NCBI GenBank assembly: GCA_037134755.1
Contig: JBAXLO010000054.1
Span: 1 to 23,167 of the forward strand
DNA length: 23,167 bases
Direction: 5' to 3'
DNA from: JBAXLO01 sp037134755
GTDB lineage: Bacteria > Bacteroidota > Bacteroidia > Bacteroidales > JACABE01
Under the pieces are notes generated by a model. The model searched no databases, had not been told where the DNA came from, and saw nothing but the letters and a program-made list of their open reading frames with translations. Below, in pieces: positions 15,686 through 23,167 of the stretch (within the stretch, counting starts at the first letter, position 1; every line of letters starts with the position of its first letter). A program made the translations under genes and the position numbers.

Positions 15686-17089
15686 TTATTGCTTATGCGA
15701 TTTAGCTAATATTTTATTATAAAGTAAAATAGAATTACTTTTATAAAAATAGAACCCTGATTTAAATATCATTTTGTAGTTAACATCAACTTCCTTTTTA
15801 AGGAAATTAAAACCAACTACTAAACCAATAACAGTAAAAATAATAGATGCTATGGCAACAAATAATAAAACGTACTCAACTTGTATATTAGGAAATAAAG
15901 AGGGAATATAAAAGACAGCTAAAATATCACCAATAATATTAGCTATAACCATAACTAATATCTTATAAAAGTTCTTTTTAGGTTTGTTAAGGCTTTGAAG
16001 TGCAACACCTGTAAAACGATCAATAGGCAACATGATACCATAAATAATAAAAGCAATCATTACCCACGACAAGCCTTGTAAATGACTGACAAACTTACTG
16101 CCACCTAAGATGAGAATAAAATATTTATTTAAAAGAATACTAAAAAAAGCAACTATAATAAACAAAACAGTAATACTGCCTGTATAAGAATAAAATATCT
16201 TTTTGAATTCTTTGTAATCTTTCTCTATACTTGCTTTTGAAAGCTTAGGAAAAGCAGTTGATACAAAACTTCTTAAAGGTATCTCAAGAAGTTCGAAAAA
16301 CTTCATAGGAATAGCATATAAAGCTATTCCAATTGGCCCACAGAAAACACTAAAAGAGAGAATATAACTATCAGCACTTTTAAGCATACTCGATGCAACA
16401 TGACCTAGCATAGAAAATTTACCGTAAGCAAGAATTTCATTTACCCTGACTTTAGATATGTATCTAATAAACTTAATACCAGACCAACCTTTATAAATAC
16501 AAAATAAAGAAGTTATAACATTTGTAAGTAGATAAACCCACAAAATATCAATGACAACTATTTTGCTCCCTTCAATAATATAAACTACAAAAATACTTAC
16601 AAGAAATGAACCAATATTAAAGAATCTAATCCAAAAGATGTTTCTAAAATCTAACTTAGCCTGAAGAATAGTAGTTGCATAATTCCAAGGCAAAGTTGAT
16701 AAAGCAAATAATGGATAGTAATAGAAGAAGATATCGTAACTATATGCTTTAATTCCTGTAGGGAACAGTAAAACTATAATCCATAATATAATACTTATAG
16801 CAATGATAGTTAATATACCAACAAACCAACTTGATCCAATAAAGTATTTCTTATCCTTTTCTTCAATCGATGACATGAATCTGACAGTAGCCTCTCTTGT
16901 TAAACCTAAACGTAGCAAATCAATCATGCTGGCAGGAGTTGTAAAAAGCACCCATCTACCATAGTCACCTAAATTTAATATCCTTATTAATATCATAAAC
17001 GATATTAAATTCATAACAGATGCAGAAAGATTGCCTGCTAAAGAAAGGAAATTGTGATTCTTAACAATTTTTTTGAGGAAATATATCAT
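15686..17089 (-). CDS. Wzx-type oligosaccharide flippase
   Basis: Polytopic inner-membrane protein of 467 aa with about 12-14 TM helices. It belongs to the MOP-superfamily polysaccharide flippases (Polysacc_synt type) that move undecaprenyl-diphosphate-linked repeat units to the periplasm. The N-terminus has the characteristic NLSASVMNLISFMILIRILN followed by LGDYGRWVLFTTPASMIDLL, with the loop LGLTREATVRF. Arg and Lys residues in the helices near 66-90 and 230-240 could line the cavity. The start codon follows directly on the stop codon of the Wzc-like gene with no gap. Substrate specificity is not predictable from the sequence. Confidence 0.88.
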   Translation of the reverse strand: MIYFLKKIVKNHNFLSLAGNLSASVMNLISFMILIRILNLGDYGRWVLFTTPASMIDLLRLGLTREATVRFMSSIEEKDKKYFIGSSWFVGILTIIAISIILWIIVLLFPTGIKAYSYDIFFYYYPLFALSTLPWNYATTILQAKLDFRNIFWIRFFNIGSFLVSIFVVYIIEGSKIVVIDILWVYLLTNVITSLFCIYKGWSGIKFIRYISKVRVNEILAYGKFSMLGHVASSMLKSADSYILSFSVFCGPIGIALYAIPMKFFELLEIPLRSFVSTAFPKLSKASIEKDYKEFKKIFYSYTGSITVLFIIVAFFSILLNKYFILILGGSKFVSHLQGLSWVMIAFIIYGIMLPIDRFTGVALQSLNKPKKNFYKILVMVIANIIGDILAVFYIPSLFPNIQVEYVLLFVAIASIIFTVIGLVVGFNFLKKEVDVNYKMIFKSGFYFYKSNSILLYNKILAKSHKQ

Positions 17090-19330
17090 TTACTCTATAT
17101 TATATCGTTCGTGAAATTGAAGCTTAATTATTTTTTTTAGTATTCTTCTTATTCTGGATCTTTTCTTAGGAATTTCGCCTAAAATTGATTCCATATGATA
17201 TAGTTCAACACCATTTAAGATAGATAATATTTTATTTTTAGAAACTTCTTTAAAAACATTTAATACATTAGTATCAGCCTTGCTCCAACTCCTATTAGCT
17301 CTACAAATAAGTATGGATAAATTAGCTTCATGAATTATATCTGAAGGATAAGAAATATTTAAAATAGGGGGTATTTCAATAAATATATATTTTATATCAT
17401 CATGTTTAGGAATATAATTTTTATCTAGTAATTCAGTAATATTTTTTATTTCAAAGAAATTACTATCCACATTATAGGTATAATTATCATTATGGTCTGA
17501 ATGATTCTGAGTTTTATCATTGTTATTATTGTCATGAAAATATTTTAGACAAAGAACTTTATCTCCAAATTCTCTAAACTTATTTGTAATTTCATCTATG
17601 ATAATTGATTTCCCTTCTTTTTTTCTTGTGCTAAAGAAAACTACTAAATTTGGTTTTGTTAAAACAGTATCAACATTATTTATTTTCAACTTTAGGTTTT
17701 GAGAAATCATTTCAATTGATCTATTTGTCACATATTTAAAATCAATGGAATTACTCTTTTTATCAGCAAACAATAAAGGATAGATCCCGGCAAGTTTAAT
17801 TTTAATAAGATTTTCAAGTCTCTCTGCAGTTTTAATTGTAGAATCAAAATATTCAACTAAAATTAATGAAAATAGAATTATAATAAAACCAACAAGACCG
17901 GCTATAATAACAAATATCTTTCTTTTAGAAGCTTTGGGTTCTATCGGAAGAAATGGTTGATCAACAATTTTTAACGAGGAAGATAGTTCAACGTTTTGTT
18001 GTTTAAGTTTTGCAAGGGTTAAGCTATGTAACAACTCTAAATATTCACTTTCAGTAATACCAATTTTTCTTTCTATCCTTTTTAAAGTAGCGCCCATTGG
18101 AGCAAAAAGAGAATAAATAAACCCAAATTCTATTTTTCTTTTTAATAGAACATCTAGACTAGCTTTAGTTTCTTCTTTTTTTATAGAGTTCGTAAGCCAT
18201 TGAGATAGTAATTCTTTTATTGGTAACCCTTCTCTACTTCTACCATATAAATATAATTGATCAACATCATCATTTAACTGTTTTTTTAAAGTTTCTGATT
18301 CATTTTTTAAGTTCTTTAATGCATCGTAATCTTTTATTGAATTATTCTCATTATAAATTTCCGTTAATGAGATTCTTGAATTTATTGCTGAAAGCTTATT
18401 GCTTTTTCTAAGAATTTCTTCGCTTTTAAGATAAATTTTATCTTTATCTGTTAATTTTCGATCGAGTTCTGATAAAGCTGATTTTGCAGCAGCATAATCC
18501 ATTTGTAACTTTTGAATATCTACATCTAAATTCTCCTTTTTACCTGCAATTTCTTTTGTTTGTTCGTAATAATTAATAATCTTATTACTTTTATTAAATT
18601 CAAGCAATTCATCTTCTGAAACTTTCAAATTATTACTAGTGCGATTTACTTGTTCCTCAAAATATCTAACAACATCATCTGTTTGAACTGCTTTTAAATT
18701 TTTAAAATTTTCAGTAAAATACTTGCTAATAAATATTATCGTTTGTAAACAAATTCCAGGATCATCACATTCATAATCAATTTGAACCAAATCACTACTT
18801 TGAATTCTTTTAGCAGATATATTTGCAAGAGCAGCTAAACTATAATGTGGATTTTTTGAATTTAAAAGGGTATAAATAAAATTAGATTCGTTTTTGAAAC
18901 AATAATTATACAGGTTATTATAAGTTTTTTCAAAACTTTTCTTATTAACCAACGCTATAACATCAGGTGTAACTATAAAATGAAGTTCTTTATAAGATTC
19001 TTCAGATATATATATACAAGTATCTTTATTTAGCATTAAATGTTGCGCAAGTAAGCTAATACCTACTTTTTGTAAAGTTTCTCTTGATTTTATAATATTT
19101 AACAAATTATCAAATGCAGTACTTAAACCAAAATAATCTAATTTTGATGAATTACCTGTAGATTCTATATTATAACCCGAAGCTATACCAGTATATATTA
19201 CAGTTGATGATGAATACGCTTTTTTCTCTTTAGTAGTTAGAAAAAAAACAGTCGTTGACATAATAATAGGAACTATTATTAATAGTAGTATATTTTTTGA
19301 AATTAATTTAAAAAACTGAATAATATTCAT
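17090..19330 (-). CDS. Wzc/Wzz-like polysaccharide co-polymerase with degenerate kinase domain
   Basis: Inner-membrane polysaccharide co-polymerase of 746 aa. TM1 is at 14-31 and TM2 at 472-493, enclosing a long periplasmic coiled-coil region (about 215-450). Just before TM2 is the proline-rich Wzz motif PFLPIEPKASKRK at 459-471. The cytoplasmic part (about 540-746) has the outline of a BY-type tyrosine kinase, but the motifs are poor. Walker A is STRKKEGKS (567-575), without the usual Pro-Gly. The Walker A' strand reads VLCLKYFHD where IDxDxR is expected. Walker B reads IFIEIPP (649-655), with Glu and Ile in place of Asp and Thr/Ser. An Asn/Asp/His-rich insert lies at 600-620, and the C-terminal tail has few tyrosines. 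The protein probably sets chain length and export, with weak or no kinase activity (inference). Confidence 0.85.
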   Translation of the reverse strand: MNIIQFFKLISKNILLLIIVPIIMSTTVFFLTTKEKKAYSSSTVIYTGIASGYNIESTGNSSKLDYFGLSTAFDNLLNIIKSRETLQKVGISLLAQHLMLNKDTCIYISEESYKELHFIVTPDVIALVNKKSFEKTYNNLYNYCFKNESNFIYTLLNSKNPHYSLAALANISAKRIQSSDLVQIDYECDDPGICLQTIIFISKYFTENFKNLKAVQTDDVVRYFEEQVNRTSNNLKVSEDELLEFNKSNKIINYYEQTKEIAGKKENLDVDIQKLQMDYAAAKSALSELDRKLTDKDKIYLKSEEILRKSNKLSAINSRISLTEIYNENNSIKDYDALKNLKNESETLKKQLNDDVDQLYLYGRSREGLPIKELLSQWLTNSIKKEETKASLDVLLKRKIEFGFIYSLFAPMGATLKRIERKIGITESEYLELLHSLTLAKLKQQNVELSSSLKIVDQPFLPIEPKASKRKIFVIIAGLVGFIIILFSLILVEYFDSTIKTAERLENLIKIKLAGIYPLLFADKKSNSIDFKYVTNRSIEMISQNLKLKINNVDTVLTKPNLVVFFSTRKKEGKSIIIDEITNKFREFGDKVLCLKYFHDNNNNDKTQNHSDHNDNYTYNVDSNFFEIKNITELLDKNYIPKHDDIKYIFIEIPPILNISYPSDIIHEANLSILICRANRSWSKADTNVLNVFKEVSKNKILSILNGVELYHMESILGEIPKKRSRIRRILKKIIKLQFHERYNIE

Positions 19331-19337
19331 ATTAGTT

Positions 19338-20126
19338 TTATTCTATAATTTTTAAATTAGCAAATCTAATTCCAGTTAAATCCTGTAATAATGTATATGC
19401 TATCATAAATTCACTAAAATAAGTATCTGCCTGAATTTGAGTTTTAAGTTTCATATCTCTTAAAGATGCTAATTCACTGATGCTTATTTCACCTTGAGAA
19501 AATTCCTTTTCAGCCATCACAGTTTGAGTTTGAGCATCAATTAATGCTAAATGTGATAATTTTAGTTCTTTTTGAAGTAAAATAAGTCCATAATATTGAG
19601 TGATTATTTGCTTTCTTATAACTAGTTTTTCATTTTCAGTTGTATAATAAGACTCTTCATATAGTATTTTATTTATTTTCATTGCGTTTTTTTGTTCAAT
19701 AATGTCAAATAAGGAGTATCTAAGTGATGCTCCAACACCATAATATGAGGTGGACGTTTGTGATGTAGCATTAAGTAATGAATTAACACTACTTGAAGAG
19801 TTGCTTAAAGAAAAGACATCAGTATTACCGTAATTATAATAGGTCTGAAATCCAACACCTTTCAATAGGTTTCTTTTTGTTGTAGTTATTACAGATTTTC
19901 TATATGACAATTCAGCCTGTTTTGCTTTCATTGAGGGTGAATTTAACGCTGAATCTATTAGTATTGATAGCGGAGGGATTATATTAACAATATCAGTCGA
20001 AATAGGATCAATTAATGTTTGTTTGTCAGTATTTTGTGAATATGATTTAAAATACATTAACATAAAACAAAATATTGCAAAAAATAAAAATAAATATCTT
20101 TTAATTAATTTCTTTGACATATTCAT
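19338..20126 (-). CDS. Half-length TolC-family outer-membrane protein
   Basis: I start the gene at Met 20126 (262 aa), 4 bp after the stop of the sugar-transferase gene; Met 20120 or 20138 are alternatives. An open frame extends further upstream to 20258, but that part overlaps the preceding gene and lacks a signal peptide. From this start, MNMSKKLIKRYLFLFFAIFC is a typical signal peptide, ending near KSYSQ. The mature part matches a single OEP (outer-membrane efflux protein) repeat. A first helix (LIDSALNSPSMKAKQAEL) leads to strands around FQTYYNYG and YYGVGASLRYSLFD. A long helix (EKLVIRKQIITQYYGLILLQ) and a final helix, ending LQDLTGI, follow. TolC proteins usually carry two such repeats in 430-500 aa. 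Its place between the PGT and Wzc genes suggests an export channel. Confidence 0.8.
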   Translation of the reverse strand: MNMSKKLIKRYLFLFFAIFCFMLMYFKSYSQNTDKQTLIDPISTDIVNIIPPLSILIDSALNSPSMKAKQAELSYRKSVITTTKRNLLKGVGFQTYYNYGNTDVFSLSNSSSSVNSLLNATSQTSTSYYGVGASLRYSLFDIIEQKNAMKINKILYEESYYTTENEKLVIRKQIITQYYGLILLQKELKLSHLALIDAQTQTVMAEKEFSQGEISISELASLRDMKLKTQIQADTYFSEFMIAYTLLQDLTGIRFANLKIIE

Positions 20127-20130
20127 TGAT

Positions 20131-21357
20131 TTATACATTTTCCTTTTGAATAAATATTTTAAAGGTGCGGAATATAAGTTTAATGTCACCCCAAAATGAG
20201 TTGTTATCAGCATATTCATTATCGAGTTTAAAACGCTCTTCCTCTGACATAATTCCATCTCTTCCTCTTAATTCAACTTGCCATAAACCTGTTAAACCAG
20301 CAGCAGCTTGAAAACGTTTTCCCCAACCTTGTTTTGTGATTGCTTCTGCTTCTGTTACAGGTAAAGGTCTATTTCCTACTATTGACATATCACCTTTTAG
20401 TATATTAAATAACTGTGGTAATTCATCAATACTGGTATTTCTTATAAACTTTCCAACCTTAGTAATACGTGGGTCATCTTTAATTTTTAAAAATGCTTTT
20501 TTAGCATTTCTTTTTTTAATAGCTATATATTCACACATTTTATCACCATCATAATACACAACTGGAGAACAATACTTACCTTCTTCTAGTTGAGAACATC
20601 TTGGACATATAGCTTCTATTTCATCAGCTTCGTATATATTTAAATGTTCAACTTCTTTAATTCTATTATCTGCGTTAGCATACATCGAACGGAATTTATA
20701 AAAATTAAAGACGTTATAATTAGAACCAACACGTTTTGAAATATAATATACTTTACCCTTTGATTCTAAACGAATAGCAATTACTACAAAAAGTAGTATA
20801 GGAGATAAAATTAATATTGTACCTCCAGCAACAATTATGTCGAAACACCTTTTTAAAAATGGCGTTTTATAAGGTTTTATATCTGATTCTTTTTCGATTA
20901 ATTGTAGATGTTTATATTCTTTTTTAAATGTTTTGAGAAAGCTAATTCTCTCATAAAGATTATAAACATCAACAGGGAATGAGTAGTAATCATCTATTCC
21001 TGTATTAAATGCAAATCTTCTTAATGTAAAATCAAATTTATTAGTAACTAAAATAAAAGGGATATTTACAAAATTAGTAGCCGATTTAATTTCCCTAAAG
21101 AAATCAAATCCATTCATCCCTGGAATGTAAATATCGCAAATAACAGCATCAATCTCTAAATTATTTACTACTTTATGACCTATTTCTTTTTTATCATAAA
21201 AAATTGTAAAATCATTATCAGTAAGCCAATTTATTGCAAGCAATCCATTCTTCCTTGTTATAATTTCAAATTTATCTTCTGCAAATTTCAGCTGTTCGAT
21301 AAAACTATTTTCATCGCCTACATAAAGAATCTTAAACTTAGGACTACTTTCTTCCAT
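20131..21357 (-). CDS. Receiver-like domain fused to initiating phosphoglycosyltransferase
   Basis: A 408-aa fusion. Residues 8-150 are a response-regulator receiver fold (KILYVGDENS, VICDIYIPGMNGFDFF with Asp75, LVTN with Thr105). One acidic-pair residue is Gly14, and the conserved Lys before Pro128 is Phe127. A 15-20 residue insert lies at 46-65. Residues 167-408 are a polyprenyl-phosphate hexose-1-phosphate transferase (WcaJ/PssY/WbaP-type monotopic PGT), which starts repeat-unit assembly on undecaprenyl phosphate. It shows a re-entrant membrane helix at 172-195, YKFRSM at 220-225, the catalytic pair Asp311-Glu312 in SIDELPQLFNILKGDMSIVG, and the C-terminal GLTGLWQVELRGR. A four-Cys insertion (251, 254, 263, 275) resembles a zinc ribbon. 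The gene follows the response regulator by 12 bp. Confidence 0.9.
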   Translation of the reverse strand: MEESSPKFKILYVGDENSFIEQLKFAEDKFEIITRKNGLLAINWLTDNDFTIFYDKKEIGHKVVNNLEIDAVICDIYIPGMNGFDFFREIKSATNFVNIPFILVTNKFDFTLRRFAFNTGIDDYYSFPVDVYNLYERISFLKTFKKEYKHLQLIEKESDIKPYKTPFLKRCFDIIVAGGTILILSPILLFVVIAIRLESKGKVYYISKRVGSNYNVFNFYKFRSMYANADNRIKEVEHLNIYEADEIEAICPRCSQLEEGKYCSPVVYYDGDKMCEYIAIKKRNAKKAFLKIKDDPRITKVGKFIRNTSIDELPQLFNILKGDMSIVGNRPLPVTEAEAITKQGWGKRFQAAAGLTGLWQVELRGRDGIMSEEERFKLDNEYADNNSFWGDIKLIFRTFKIFIQKENV

Positions 21358-21369
21358 TGTTGTTGATTA

Positions 21370-21765
21370 TTAGTTGCCTCTTCTTTCTAAATAAATATCT
21401 CTTGATTGTAATCGACGCTTTATTCTAGCAATAATTTCTTTTGGATTGAATGGTTTAATAATATAATCATCAGCTCCAATTTCAAAACATTTAATTTTAT
21501 CCTTGCTTTCTTCCTTTCCTGAAAGCATGATTAAAGGAATATCATCGAAGAATCCACTACTTCTTACTTTTTTTACAAATTCAAAACCATCCATTACAGG
21601 CATTTCAACATCACAAATAATCAGATCGGGCAAATTACCCGATTGCATCCAATATAAAGCTTCTTTACCATTACTCATAGTGGTAATTTCAAATTCTTTA
21701 TTAAAAGTATTCTCAATAATGAAACGTATGCTTTTTTCATCATCTATTGCCAGTATTTTCTTCAT
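21370..21765 (-). CDS. Single-domain response regulator (CheY-like)
   Basis: Stand-alone receiver domain of 131 aa with all catalytic residues: acidic pair Asp8-Asp9, phosphoacceptor Asp52 in LIICDVEMPVMDGFEF, Ser82 (LSGKEESKDK) and Lys104 in DDYIIKPFNPKEI. No output domain follows, only a short basic tail. It is the first gene of the minus-strand polysaccharide operon, and its nearest neighbour carries a receiver-like domain fused to the initiating PGT. It may pass phosphoryl groups or act by binding a partner such as the PGT fusion. No histidine kinase gene is visible in the window. Confidence 0.93.
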   Translation of the reverse strand: MKKILAIDDEKSIRFIIENTFNKEFEITTMSNGKEALYWMQSGNLPDLIICDVEMPVMDGFEFVKKVRSSGFFDDIPLIMLSGKEESKDKIKCFEIGADDYIIKPFNPKEIIARIKRRLQSRDIYLERRGN

Positions 21766-22187
21766 AATGTAATTTATAATGCTTGTTTTATTTAATTTAG
21801 TCTTTAAACTATATACAAAACCTAATCAACAAAAATACTATTAATGTTGAAAGTAACGACAAGGAAATAGAAAAGTAATAAACAAACGATAGTTAATAAG
21901 TTTTAGTATATCTTTTTAATAATTGCTAGTATATCAATTGGTTAATATTAATATTTTAATAATTATGAAAATAATAAATCAATTTGCATATATATAAATA
22001 AAAACAAGAGTCAAATAACAACTTATTTCCTTTCAGTTTTAATTGTGATTCAAATATATTAATAAGAAATTCTTTATATACTAAACTAGTTTCATTAATA
22101 ATTCAAATCTAAAAGTTCAATCACCACATTACACTCATAAAGGATAACTTAGAAAGTTAAAAGCACATATTTTTCATTACAAAGTAA
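21766..22187. other. Long AT-rich intergenic region upstream of the minus-strand operon
   Basis: No gene is visible in these 422 bp, which separate uvrB from the polysaccharide operon. The region is strongly AT-rich. Several minus-strand -7-like boxes (CAAAnnTA on the + strand) occur: CAAAAATA at 21830, CAAATATA at 22051 and CAAATCTA at 22104. Only the first has a TTG (CAA) at a roughly suitable distance. A weak AACTT/AAGTT hairpin lies near 22147-22159, beyond the uvrB stop, but it has no T-tract. The length suits the control region of a regulated operon. Confidence 0.55.
21830..21862 (-). promoter_or_regulatory. Possible promoter of the minus-strand polysaccharide operon
   Basis: On the minus strand, TTG (21862-21860) is followed after 22 bp by TATTTTTG (21837-21830), fitting TAnnTTTG with a slightly long spacer. 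Transcription would begin near 21823, giving a leader of about 58 nt before the response-regulator gene. The long spacer and the other box-like sequences nearby make this tentative. Confidence 0.35.
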
Positions 22188-23167
22188 CTATAAACGTTTG
22201 TTATCCATTATCTTTTGAATCTCAATTACCTCATCTCTATATTTAGCTGCTTGTGTAAAATCTAGTTCTTTTACTGCTTTTTCCATGTTCTTTTTCGAAA
22301 GACTTAAACTCTTCTCAAGTTGCTTTTTACTCATATATTTTAAAATTGGTTCAGCAGCAATGCTTATAGCATCACTCTCAATATAAGGCTTAGGCGAAGA
22401 TGCATTGCCTTGCGCAGAGCGTGTAAGGCTTGCATTAGTTAACTTGGTAATTTGAGTAGGAGTAATATTATTTTCGATATTATATTTTATCTGCTTTACT
22501 CTTTTTCTATCAGTTTCGTCAATGGTTTGTTGCATCGAAGCAGTAATTTTATCAGCATACATAATAACTTTGCTGTTAACATTACGAGCTGCACGTCCTG
22601 CAGTTTGTGTAAGCGAACGTTCGGAACGTAGAAACCCTTCTTTATCTGCATCTAATATTGCAACTAGAGATACTTCGGGCAAATCAAGACCTTCTCTTAA
22701 AAGATTAACACCAATCAACACATCAAATGAACCTGCTCTTAAATCATGCATAATCTCTATTCGCTCAAGCGTTACAACTTCTGAATGGATATACCTGCAT
22801 CTTATCCCAAGATTAGTCATGTACTTTGATAACTCCTCAGCCATCCTTTTGGTTAGAGTAGTTACAAGAGTACGTTCACCTTTAGCAGTTGTTTTCTCAA
22901 TTTCATCAAGTAAATCATCAACCTGATTGGAGCTTGGACGAACATCAATTATAGGTTCAAGCAATCCTGTAGGCCTTATCAATTGCTCCACTACTATCCC
23001 CTCAGACATTTGCAGTTCATAATCAGCAGGAGTTGCACTTACATATATAATTTGGTTGATCATCGACTCAAATTCGTCGAATTTCAAAGGCCTGTTGTCC
23101 ATTGCAGAAGGCAATCTAAAACCATATTCAACAAGATTTTGCTTACGCGAGCGATCGCCACCATACA
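22188..23167 (-). CDS. uvrB: UvrB, excinuclease ABC subunit B (C-terminal part, cut by window end)
   Basis: DNA damage-recognition helicase-like subunit of the UvrABC nucleotide excision repair system. The frame is open through the window end: residues upstream of the first possible start read YGGDRSRKQNLVEYGFRLPS, the conserved UvrB segment, so the TTG at 23114 is not the real start. About 325 codons of a protein usually near 670 aa are present. The visible part includes LPSAMDNRPLKFDEF, the helicase C-terminal domain with REGLDLPEVSLVAILDADKE and motif VI QTAGRAARN, and the C-terminal UVR motif (LEKSLSLSKKNMEKAVKELD) that contacts UvrC. No disruption is visible. It is unrelated to the polysaccharide operon. 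Confidence 0.97.
   Translation of the reverse strand, partial: YGGDRSRKQNLVEYGFRLPSAMDNRPLKFDEFESMINQIIYVSATPADYELQMSEGIVVEQLIRPTGLLEPIIDVRPSSNQVDDLLDEIEKTTAKGERTLVTTLTKRMAEELSKYMTNLGIRCRYIHSEVVTLERIEIMHDLRAGSFDVLIGVNLLREGLDLPEVSLVAILDADKEGFLRSERSLTQTAGRAARNVNSKVIMYADKITASMQQTIDETDRKRVKQIKYNIENNITPTQITKLTNASLTRSAQGNASSPKPYIESDAISIAAEPILKYMSKKQLEKSLSLSKKNMEKAVKELDFTQAAKYRDEVIEIQKIMDNKRL

Noticed and set aside
20127..20258. Upstream extension of the TolC-like gene to a start at 20258
   Set aside because: It would overlap the sugar-transferase gene by 128 bp, and the extension is a shadow of its C-terminal coding region. The signal peptide starts only at the Met near 20126 or 20120.
22522..22926. 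134-aa + strand ORF
   Set aside because: It is entirely antisense to uvrB, whose conserved helicase motifs establish the real strand.
23112..23114. TTG as the start codon of a 308-aa protein
   Set aside because: The frame continues upstream to the window edge with conserved UvrB sequence, so this is an internal leucine codon.

Overview
The window is AT-rich chromosomal DNA that looks like a member of the Bacteroidota, probably Bacteroidales or a close relative. Three things point there: most start codons lack a Shine-Dalgarno sequence and sit behind A-rich leaders; several intergenic gaps carry promoter-like pairs of the Bacteroidota type (TTG, about 20 bp, TAnnTTTG); and the gene families fit (patatin/beta-barrel fusion, multi-repeat DUF349 protein, TolC/Wzc-type exopolysaccharide operon). 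No rRNA, tRNA, CRISPR array, transposase or phage gene was seen.

Layout. Positions 1-244 are non-coding and carry short CTAATAG-type repeats. Two housekeeping-type genes on the + strand follow: a secreted patatin-like phospholipase with a C-terminal barrel (245-2530) and a large acidic DUF349 protein (2819-5206), closed by a clear terminator. A + strand operon (5450-11448) then encodes a membrane GT2 glycosyltransferase, a GT4 glycosyltransferase, two tandem paralogous 'sugar-transfer associated' ATP-grasp proteins and a second GT4-like glycosyltransferase. It converges on a perfect 18-bp-stem bidirectional terminator at 11521-11560.

Between 11590 and 12877 lie two minus-strand genes I cannot name: a 212-aa (or 208-aa) orphan, and a Cys-rich 160-aa protein built around eight tandem 7-residue repeats. 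A REP/MITE-like inverted repeat separates them.

From 21765 down to 13091 a tightly packed minus-strand operon encodes, in transcription order: a single-domain response regulator; an initiating phosphoglycosyltransferase with a receiver-like domain fused to its N-terminus; a half-length TolC-family outer-membrane protein; a Wzc/Wzz-like co-polymerase with a degenerate kinase domain; a Wzx-type flippase; a Wzy/WaaL-type polymerase or ligase; a previously hidden 48-aa single-helix membrane protein; and a WbbL-like GT2 glycosyltransferase. This is an almost complete Wzx/Wzy-type surface polysaccharide machine. The + strand operon probably supplies further glycosyltransferases and sugar-modifying enzymes, though shared function is inferred from proximity only. 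The window ends inside uvrB (22188-23167, C-terminal half only).

The most unusual points are the receiver-PGT fusion with a four-cysteine insertion, the TolC protein with only one OEP repeat in a locus showing no Wza, the Wzc kinase domain lacking its catalytic motifs, the paired ATP-grasp paralogs, the 48-aa membrane protein, and the heptapeptide-repeat protein.
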